In this document: piece after piece, positions 8,161-16,000 of the stretch | Numbering within the stretch: the stretch's first letter is position 1 | How the letters are laid out: each line of letters starts with the position of its first letter | DNA from: CAZCJA01 sp964499015 | GTDB lineage: Bacteria; Elusimicrobiota; Elusimicrobia; F11 | DNA length: 23,237 nt | NCBI GenBank assembly: GCA_964499015.1 | Contig: CAZCJA010000035.1 | Span: 1 to 23,237, forward strand | Reading direction: 5' to 3' | Translations under genes and position numbers: made by a program | The notes under the pieces: model-generated | Database searches by the model: none | What the model saw: the letters and a program-made list of their open reading frames with translations, nothing else | What the model was told of the DNA's origin: nothing

Positions 8161-8186
8161 CCTTTTAGGGGTGAAACAAGAAGTCG

Positions 8187-8789
8187 TTAGAATCCGATGG
8201 AGACACCCAGCCCGATCAACAGACTGTTTAAGTCTTCAAGAGAACGTTCCCCTGCAGCACCCAAAACACCCGCACCCGTTACATCATTGATATCCAAAAT
8301 GCGATATCCGATGTCCGCATGGACGCCCGTATTGGCTCGTTGTCCTTCGACGGAGTAGCCGAAGCGCGCCAAGATGTCCACAAACGGCTTGTTCTGGTTC
8401 AGCGGCGCGGCGGCGCCTGTTGTCGCAGTGGTTCCGCCGGCTGTCTGCACAGAGATTCTCGCCGTGCCCAAGTCGAGGCCACCTGAAACGTATTTATTAA
8501 ACGCTTTCATGAAGCGAATACCGCTCAGATTGCCTGATGTATGAACGAAGTTGGGGCTAGCCTGACCGACATCAGCACTCCAATCCCAATTGGCTTCTTC
8601 AAAGAAAAAGCCGGCTTGAAGGTCCGAGCTCAAATCAAACATGAACCCGAAATGCCGATTGGAGCCTTCCCAACGGTCGTCGTTGAAGATTTGGAACGCG
8701 TGCGACGCGTCGAAATTAACCCCGGCCTGAGCCGCAGTGGTTAGTGAAACCACAACAGCCAAAGCGAAGGCAGCAATATATTTTTTCAC
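8187..8789 (-). CDS. Small outer-membrane beta-barrel, paralogue 1
   Basis: The 200-residue protein starts at a GTG preceded by a strong GGAGGT Shine-Dalgarno about 7 nt upstream. It has a signal peptide (MKKYIAAFALAVVVSLTTAAQA, cut near residue 22), alternating amphipathic strands and a terminal phenylalanine (LGVSIGF), the usual recognition signal for BAM-assembled barrels. It shares landmarks with the neighbour at 8817-9401: an RxEGxNRHxG strand near the start, LNQxKPFV in the middle, GYRILDxNDV, then LxDLNS near the end. An 8-strand OmpW/OmpA-like fold is possible. Function unknown. It is the second gene of a two-gene unit, 27 nt after the first, and is followed by the 8128-8160 terminator. 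Confidence 0.82.
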   Translation of the reverse strand: MKKYIAAFALAVVVSLTTAAQAGVNFDASHAFQIFNDDRWEGSNRHFGFMFDLSSDLQAGFFFEEANWDWSADVGQASPNFVHTSGNLSGIRFMKAFNKYVSGGLDLGTARISVQTAGGTTATTGAAAPLNQNKPFVDILARFGYSVEGQRANTGVHADIGYRILDINDVTGAGVLGAAGERSLEDLNSLLIGLGVSIGF

Positions 8790-8816
8790 AGAAGACCTCC
8801 GGTCTTATATGGCTGT

Positions 8817-9401
8817 TTAGAACCCAATCCCGAAACCCAAACTCACAATGAAAGAATTCAAATCATCCAAGGTGGACTCGCCAGCCGGTGCACCCGTGAG
8901 GGCAACGTCGTTCAAGTCCAAGATGCGGTAGCCCAAGCCAAGGTTGACACTGGTCGTAAACTTGTCCTTGATCACCATTTCCTGTTTGGCGTTGATGTTT
9001 AAACCGACAAACGGTTTGGTTTGGTTCAAGGCAGCGGTGGCGGCAAAGCCGGTCGTCGCACCTTGCTGAATCTTCGCAGACCCCATATCAATGCCTGCGC
9101 TCAACCACGACGAGAAGGATTTGTTCAAGCGAATACCCATGGCGTCGTAATTAATTTTGGTGGTGTTCGGCGGCGTCGCGCCCACATCGCCCGTTAGCTG
9201 AAGATCAGCGCGGTCAACGAAGAAGCCAGCATCAACCGTATCGGTAACATCGAAACTAACACCAATGTGGCGGTTTTGACCTTCAACACGGCTATCACCG
9301 AAAAAATTGAAGCCGGTGCCGATATCGAATTTCATTGTAGCGTAGGAAGGCGAAGCGGTTAGCAGTGCAGCAACAGCAGCAAGAAATGCAATCTTTCTCA
9401 T
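8817..9401 (-). CDS. Small outer-membrane beta-barrel, paralogue 2
   Basis: The 194-residue product has a signal peptide (MRKIAFLAAVAALLTASPSYA, cut near 21), beta-strand alternation and a C-terminal GFGIGF. An AGGGGGA Shine-Dalgarno precedes the ATG at 9401. It is a tandem duplicate, diverged, of the 8187-8789 gene, with GYRILDLNDV and LDDLNSFIV matching the paralogue closely. It is the first gene of the pair; the AT-rich region 9421-9480 upstream has a TATAAG-like -10 (minus strand, 9444-9439) but no convincing -35. Function unknown; porin or structural barrel is inferred. Confidence 0.82.
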   Translation of the reverse strand: MRKIAFLAAVAALLTASPSYATMKFDIGTGFNFFGDSRVEGQNRHIGVSFDVTDTVDAGFFVDRADLQLTGDVGATPPNTTKINYDAMGIRLNKSFSSWLSAGIDMGSAKIQQGATTGFAATAALNQTKPFVGLNINAKQEMVIKDKFTTSVNLGLGYRILDLNDVALTGAPAGESTLDDLNSFIVSLGFGIGF

Positions 9402-9481
9402 TGATTCCCCCTGTTAGGTTTTTTGCAACTGGGAGAACCTTATAATAATTCCAAATTGATACTCCAGTTATTAATTGTCTT

Positions 9482-9515
9482 TTATCGGGCGACGACCACG
9501 GTGCCGCTGGCGCGT
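9482..9515 (-). repeat. Direct repeat DR-left: displaced copy of the giant gene's 3' end
   Basis: This 34-nt stretch matches 10022-10055 at 31 of 34 positions. Read on the minus strand it encodes RASGTVVVAR and a TAA stop, the same ten residues and stop that end the giant protein. The three differences (ACC/ACG, GCC/GCT, CGA/AGA) are all synonymous. It abuts the left inverted repeat exactly. It is not attached to any open reading frame here, so it is a non-functional remnant or a displaced original gene end. Confidence 0.85.
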
Positions 9516-9556
9516 ATTCCTCCCCACGTTTCCCAGTGGGGAGGCTAGGAGGGGTT
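9516..9556 (+). repeat. Inverted repeat IR-left with hairpin
   Basis: Contains a 9-bp stem CCTCCCCAC (9519-9527) with GTGGGGAGG (9536-9544), an 8-nt loop, and the tail CTAGGAGGGG. Aligned to the reverse complement of IR-right over 39 nt it has seven differences: four are paired, compensating stem changes and three are in the loop. The tail is identical. Confidence 0.85.
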
Positions 9557-9617
9557 AAAGTGGGCACTCCTTAAAAAATTAATTAATCTCAATTTACCTT
9601 CAATTTAGCGATCTTCC

Positions 9618-9636
9618 CCTCCTGATCATCAGGAGG
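9618..9636 (+). promoter_or_regulatory. Palindrome enclosing the DUF559 ribosome binding site
   Basis: CCTCCTGAT (9618-9626) and ATCAGGAGG (9628-9636) are perfectly complementary. The AGGAGG in the 3' arm is the Shine-Dalgarno, 4 nt before the ATG at 9641. Folding of the mRNA would hide the ribosome binding site, so translation is probably kept low or controlled. Confidence 0.65.
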
Positions 9637-9640
9637 TTTC

Positions 9641-9967
9641 ATGCTTCATCATCAGTATGCACGCCAACTGCGGCTTTCCCCTTCCAAAGCTCAACTGACC
9701 CTTTGGTATTACCTGCGTAACAAGCAACTAAAAGGATTTAAATTCCGGCGGGAACATCCGATGGGACACTATATCGTTGACTTTGTTTGCCTAACAAAAA
9801 AACTAATTGTCGAAATTGATGGAGGCCAGCATGCAATACAAGTGGACTATGATACCCAGCGAACGGCCTGGTTGAGCGCGCAAGGCTACAAGGTACTGAG
9901 ATTTTGGAATAACGAGGTATTGACCAATACAGAAGCTGTTCTGGAAATTGTCTTAAAGCATTTATAG
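9641..9967 (+). CDS. DUF559 endonuclease-fold protein
   Basis: The 108-residue length is normal for the family. Visible signatures are ARQLRLSPSKAQ at the start, LKGFKFRREHPMGHYIVDFVC (Asp47), then IVEIDGGQH (Glu58, Asp60, His64), and D..R..WL..QGYKVLRFWNNEV at about 71-93. These fit the DUF559/Vsr-like branch of the PD-(D/E)XK nuclease superfamily, with Asp47 and Glu58 as likely metal ligands. Its cellular role is not established. The ATG follows AGGAGG by 4 nt. It is the only plus-strand gene among minus-strand neighbours, is flanked by inverted hairpin repeats, and its leader (9556-9610) is much more AT-rich than nearby genes, all consistent with acquisition. Confidence 0.92.
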   Translation: MLHHQYARQLRLSPSKAQLTLWYYLRNKQLKGFKFRREHPMGHYIVDFVCLTKKLIVEIDGGQHAIQVDYDTQRTAWLSAQGYKVLRFWNNEVLTNTEAVLEIVLKHL

Positions 9968-9979
9968 GAACCTCTTGTT

Positions 9980-10021
9980 AATACCCCTCCTAGCCTCCCC
10001 GTTGTAAAGCACGGGGAGGAA
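9980..10021 (-). repeat. Inverted repeat IR-right with hairpin
   Basis: This is the mirror copy of IR-left. The stem is CCTCCCCGT (9994-10002) with ACGGGGAGG (10011-10019) around an 8-nt loop, preceded on the plus strand by CCCCTCCTAG. Its outer end meets the stop codon of the giant gene. There is no T-run, so it is a poor intrinsic terminator. Confidence 0.85.
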
Positions 10022-10055
10022 TTATCTAGCGACGACCACCGTGCCGCTGGCGCGT
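10022..10055 (-). repeat. Direct repeat DR-right: present 3' end of the giant gene
   Basis: Encodes RASGTVVVAR and TAA in the frame of the giant gene and matches 9482-9515 with three synonymous differences. The final Arg codon here is AGA, against CGA in the left copy. Confidence 0.85.
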
Positions 10056-13000
10056 TCGCCGGCGACGTCGATCTGATAGATGTAGATGCCGGACGGGACC
10101 ACGCTGCCGCTGTCGGTCTTGCCGTCCCACATCAAGGTGGAATCCGGATCCGGCCCTGGGCGAAGCGTCGCGATCTTGATGCCGTTGATGTCGAATATCT
10201 CGCCGGTCAGCGCGCGGCCCGCCAAATCGCCTTCACCGAACTGGAAGATCGCCGCGTCGTTGGCCAAGTCACCGTTCGGCGTGATGATGCGCGGGTAAAC
10301 CTGAACCAGCGAGAGGTCGCCCAGTTGCGAGGCCGCTTTAATCTGATAGGTTCCCAGGCGCGATGTGCGGAAGCTCATAAACTGGGCACCCGTATCAACC
10401 GAGCCACCCACTTTGACCCATTTCACGCCGTTGTTCCAAAAGAGAGAAATCTTATTTGTGACCGCGCTAGCGGCCAGCACCGGCGTGCCGATATCATCGA
10501 TCGCGGCGGTATTGAACTGCCCAAGCGACTGGAAGTAGGACAGGCGCGACGGTGAACCTTGGACAACCTGTCCGCCGACCACTTCGTAATAAAGATACAC
10601 ACGCACGTCCGCGTTCGCGAAGGCAAAATCGGTCACCGGCTCGGCGGTGTCGCCGCGATAGCTGCGGAAACGGACGGATTTGATGACGTTGTTGTTGCTG
10701 TAATCGGACACTTCTTCCGTGCCCATCACGTAGCGTGTCACACCTTCGTTCGGGCCCCAATTGGCGCGCAGCTGCGCGGCCGCGCTCATCGGGAACTCGA
10801 TGCGGCTCTGGCGGTCGTTGGACAAAACAATCAGGTTCATGTTGTCGGTGCGCAAAATGGCCGACATCACGGACTGATTGCCGTTGGTGTCCGCGGCGCG
10901 GACGGCAATATACGTCGGCGGATTAATGGACACCGTCATCGTCGTTGTCGTGGTCATAACCGCCGGTTCGATCCAACCGCCCTCATCAAGCAAGTGCGTC
11001 GATTCCGCGTGAACGATATAGCCGCCCAAATCGCTGATGTTGGAGCCGTCGGCGTTGCGGATGACCGGGTCCCACATGAGGCGAATGGTCGCCGATGAAC
11101 CGGCCACGGACACCACTTCCGCCCACAGACCGCCCGGCGTCGCCGGCGAAACCGCGTCCGGGCTGCCGAGCGTCGTGGTGGTCAGCGTCGTGTCATAGGC
11201 GGACGGGATGCTATCGCCGTTCATCGCGCGCACGCGCACGTGATAAACGCGGCCCGGCAAAAGATTGCCGATGACCAAGTTCGTTAGCGACGTCTGCAAG
11301 TTTGTTGCGCCGCTAAAACCAGAATCAAGCGAGTATTGAATGCTGTACAGCGGCGTGCCCTGATTGCCGTTGGCCGCCCATGAAATCTGGATCGACTTGT
11401 CCGCGACCGCCACAAACGTCGAGCTCGAAGGCGGGTTCGCGAAGCTATAGCGGGTGAACGGATCGGAATCCGCCACGCCGGCGCCGTTAAAGGCTTCCAC
11501 GCGGCCGATCACCTGCTGGTTCGGCAAAAGACCCGTCTGCACATAGGACGTGGTCGCCGGCGACAAATCACCCGAGACGCTGATGCTGCCCACAAGCAGG
11601 CGGTAGCCGTTGACCGCCGGAGGCGTTTCATGGGTCCACGACCAATTAATGGAGGTGGTGGCCAAAGCGACCGTTTCCGACGAAATCACGATCGGGATGT
11701 TCGGCAGAAGGACCGTGGTCACCGCGGAGACGACCGCGGTCCCGCTCGAAAGAGGCGTGCCCAGATACGTGGGCGTGCCGCGGTCGACGGTGAACATGCG
11801 GTAGTAATAGGTCACGCCGGTTTCCAAACCGACGTCGAGATACGCGCTGGTGGTCTGCGTCGTCACTTCGGTATAGAGAGAAAGCGTGCCCGCCGACATC
11901 GACGAACGATAGAGCTGATATTTCCAGAAATCGTTGTGCGCGGTGGAGGCCCACGAAATCGTGATTTGCGCCTGCGACGGCGTGGCCTGGAAGTTGCCCA
12001 CCGCGTTCGGCACGAAATCCGGCGCCAACGCGTTCGCTTGCTGTCCGGGGGTGGCCGTTTTTACATCGATCACCGACACGTTGCCTGCTTCATCCACCGA
12101 GCGGATGGCGAAATAATATGTCACGCCGTAATCCGGCATGGTGAGCGCCAGCGATTCAGACAAGCCCGCCGCGACGGGCGTCAACGTCGACGCCACCACA
12201 GTGGCCTGGTTCCACCAAGCCGTGGTGTTATTGGCCAGCGCGGCCACGCCCGTGGTCGATGCGCGCAACTGATAGGAGGTGACCCCTTCGCCAATGGAGA
12301 ACAAAATATCTTCATCCGGCGCGGTCCAGCTCAAATTAATTTCGCCTTCGTTGCTGGTCGCCGTCGCGACCAAGTCGGCCACCGGCGCCGGCGCGTAAAC
12401 GTCGTGCAGGAAATACGACGTCGTCACTGAGAAGCCCGACAAGCGTCCCACGTCGTCAACGGTGTTGATTTTGAAATAGTAGGTCGTACCGAATGAAACG
12501 TTCACGACGCTCGTGCCGACGATAACTCCCGGCGTTACTCCGTTCGTCGAAATCACAATCTGCGCGGTCGCCGTGGAAGCGGCGTTCACCGCAGCCAAAT
12601 TGGTCCCATAGTTGATCCGATATTGACCGGTGAGCGATTGACCACTCGCGCCATCATCGCCCGGCGCCGGCCATGCAATAAGGATCTGGCGTCCGGCGCC
12701 GGCCGCAAACGTCAGCGTCGACACAGCCGGGGCCGCGAAGTCCCAGTTGGTGTTGTTGCCGCGATTAATCGAGTTGTACGCGACCACTTGCGAACCCGCC
12801 GAGGCGTCCGAATCCTCCACATCCACATAATTCACCGTGTGATTGATGGGCGCGCCCAAACGGGCGGCCACACCGTTCCAACTCGAACGCAGAACCACAT
12901 AAGCTCCCGGCGCGCCCGACAAATTCAACCCGCCGGTCACGATCACATCCGCCCCACCCGCGAAGTAGACCGTGGCCGACTGGCCGAGACCCGTCACGTT

Positions 13001-16000
13001 GAAATTCTGCGCCGTGAACGAGCTGACGAAATTGATGCCCGACGTGGAAACGTTCTGCGAATAAATCGTGCCGAACGTGGCGCCAAATGTCTCGATCATC
13101 TGACGATCGGAACCGTTGAAGGTCACCGTCGATTGCGACGCGATCAAGGTGCCGGTCGAGCCGCCGTAGATAAAGTCGCCCCCGACGCGCACGCCGGTTG
13201 AAATTCCCAAGTCGACAACGGAATTGGAGCTGCGCATGACCAGATCGCCGCGCACGCCGAGAACGCCGCTGCCGACGCGGAGGGTACCGGCCTTATCTCC
13301 GTTCGCGCCCACGATCAATCCGTCAGCCGTCAATGTTTGTCCGTTCAGATTCAAAATCGTGCTGGTGGCCGTGTTGATTGAGTGCACGCTGACCGTTGAA
13401 GCCGCCACGGGGCCTTCCAAGCTGATCGCGCTGAAACCGTTGGCCACGTTGCCGCGAATGTTCAGCGCCGGATAACCATCGAACGCGGTTAATGTCGCCG
13501 TCGCATTGGACGGAATCCACGTCAGCGTCGAAAAATTCATGATCGTGCCCGGCACGATGCTGATGGGCTCCGGCACGCCGCTTGAGATGCGGACCTCACG
13601 GCTTTGATTTTCATTCACGATGCCGCCCCCGAACACCACGCTGTCGACATCCAAATCCGAGGCGATGGTGGTGGTCCGGCCGGATGCGGCCAATTTCAAA
13701 TTATTGATATGGCGAGTGGGGCCGCCGGCGCCGAAGATAACGCCGTTTTCCGTCAGATCAACGGTTGAGCCGTAGAACTCACCGTTAAGCACGAGAAGGT
13801 CGCCGCTAACCGTGATCGTTGAACCGATAGACCAGCCGCCGCCCGCGTTGTTAAAGATCAGCGTGTGGTAGTCGTTGCCCGCGGTCAACGAGAAGAAGGC
13901 GCCGCTGCCCGCGTAGGTCACCGTGCCCGAATCGGCGTCCCACACGCCGCCAGGGAAGCTGACCACTTCCGTGCTTGAAAGAATCAGATTGCCGTTTGAT
14001 TGAATCGTACCGGTGACCGTGAACGTGGCGCCGCGCAACTCCAGCGACGCGTTGGCATCGATCGTCACACCGGCAATTGTAGCCGTACCGAGCAGAACAG
14101 GGTTGTTGATGGTCACCGGTATCAAGATGGAATCGAACGGGCCCGGTTTCTGGAAGCCGGTCCAGTTCATATCGTCTTCCCAGGAGTTGTCGATGGCGCC
14201 AGTCCAAACAACAAGTTGGCCTTCGGTGGCGACTGACGACGTCGAGTTCGAGACGAGCGAATAGCGGCCCACGTTGTCGCGGGTCCACGCACGGAAATAA
14301 TAGGTCGCGCCGGCGTTGAGCCCATTGAAAATCACGCGCTGCGCGCTGCCCGCCGCAACGGCTGTGGTCGTGATATGCAGCGTCGCCACAAACGACGGCG
14401 CCGTCGTCGGGTCCCAGGCGCTGTAACTGGACGAGGTCGTGTACTGAACGGTGAAGGTCGAATTGTTCAGCGTGCCGGCCGAGCCTTCGTCGCCGGTCGC
14501 GCTCCACGACAAATCAATCGAACCCGTGGCGATACCGCGCACCGCCGTTAAGTCGTCCAGCGCGTCCGGCGCCAGGAAGTCCCAGTTCACGTTGCCGCCG
14601 CGATCAACAGAGTTGTTGGCGCGAATTTCCCCGCCCAGCGAGGCATCCGCATTTTGCACGTCGACAAACGAGGCAACGGTCCCCGTCGGGACAACCAGCC
14701 TGAAAGCTTCCGCGCCGGTGGAACGCATAGAAGCCAAATTGAAGACGTTTCCGAACACATTGAGATTGGTGACGGTAAATGTGGCGCCCGACGCGAAGTA
14801 CATGGTGGCCGGAGACGCCAACGTCGGCACATCGAGCGTCAGATTGGCCGCCGTGAACGAGCTCGTGAACGTCACGCCGACCGGAGACGTGTTGAAGGAT
14901 TCCAATTCTTCGAAGAACGCGCCGCGCGCGTCGATGCGCTGCGAACCGATGCCGTTCAAATTCACCGGCCAGCCGTTGGTGTTAAGAACGCCGGCGTTGG
15001 CCAATGTTAAGTCCTTGTTGATGGAAAGCGCGTTCAGCATCGTGTGCGCGCCGTCGTTGATAACGAGCGTGTAATAGAGGGTGCCGGCCGCCAAGTCCGC
15101 GTAGGTCGCCGAACCGGTGTATGTCACGGTTCCCGAATCCGTGTCGAAGCCGCCGCCAAACGTCAGGTTTTCGTCGCCGCGCACCGTTAATGTGCCTTCG
15201 GAGCTAAACGCGCCCGTCACCGTCATGGTGGCGCCCTGCAGCGTCACGTTGGCGCCGGCCAAAATCTGCAGCGATTCGATGGTCGTCGACGAGACGAGGA
15301 GCGGATCAAACGGAATCGCCGCGAGAATTACCACCGCGTCATTCGCGCCCGGAACAAGGTTATAGTCCCAGTTTGTCGAGTCGTCCCAATCGGTCGAGTT
15401 ATCACCGGTCCAGGTCAGGGTAGGGGCGCGCACCGTGCGCGTCGAACCCAAGTCCAAATAATTCGTCCAAATTCCGCTGTGGTTGATGGCGCGCACGCGC
15501 GCGTAATAAATCTCGTCCGACTGCAGGCCCAAGAACGTTTGCGATTGATTGGCAGTCAAACTCGAGCCGGCGAGCGTGCTGAAGTTGGACATCGACGACA
15601 AATTGATTTCGTAAAGCGTGCCGCCCGGGTTGCCGCCGTCGGTCCACGACACAGTGATGGACGTGATGTTCACAAACGTCCACGTGCTGGCCGCGGTGGC
15701 CGGCGTGTTCGCCAGCGTCGCGGTCGTCACGGTCGCGGTCCACGCGCTGTCGGCACCCGCGTACTGCGTGTTGGCGCGCGCGTAATAAGTTGTGTTCACC
15801 GCCAAGCCGCTGATGGTCGCGGTGGTGAGCGCCGTCGCCGAGCTGGCAACCGTCGTAAAGTCGGTGCTGGTCGCATATTGAAGCGTGTACGTTTCATCCA
15901 GACGGATCGCCGGATCCCAGCTTGCAGTGAGCGAAGTCGAACTGGCCGTGGAAATGTGCAAATTCGTCGGCAGCGGTATGCGCTTGGTCAGCGTGCTGCC

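Larger units (their letters stand above)
9516..10021. mobile_element. Candidate DUF559 hairpin-repeat element
   Basis: A 506-bp unit made of an inverted repeat (9516-9556), an AT-rich leader, one DUF559 gene, a 12-nt gap and the opposite inverted repeat (9980-10021), all between 34-bp direct repeats that begin exactly at its ends. The layout recalls a transposon with target duplication, or an integrative element that restores a gene's 3' end. DUF559 is a nuclease-fold family and not a known transposase, so mobility is inferred from structure only. Confidence 0.55.

Noticed and set aside
9481..9567. Minus-strand open frame through the left inverted repeat into the barrel gene's leader
   Set aside because: It crosses the repeat and the Shine-Dalgarno of the 9401 gene in a different frame and has no plausible domain.
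9519..10019. The two flanking hairpins as intrinsic terminators
   Set aside because: Neither is followed by a T-run on either strand; their shared tail and symmetry fit a repeat family better.
10559..13201. Several plus-strand open frames of 150-270 codons opposite the giant gene
   Set aside because: Low-complexity Arg/His/Gly-rich products without domains or ribosome binding sites; they mirror the FN3 codon pattern.
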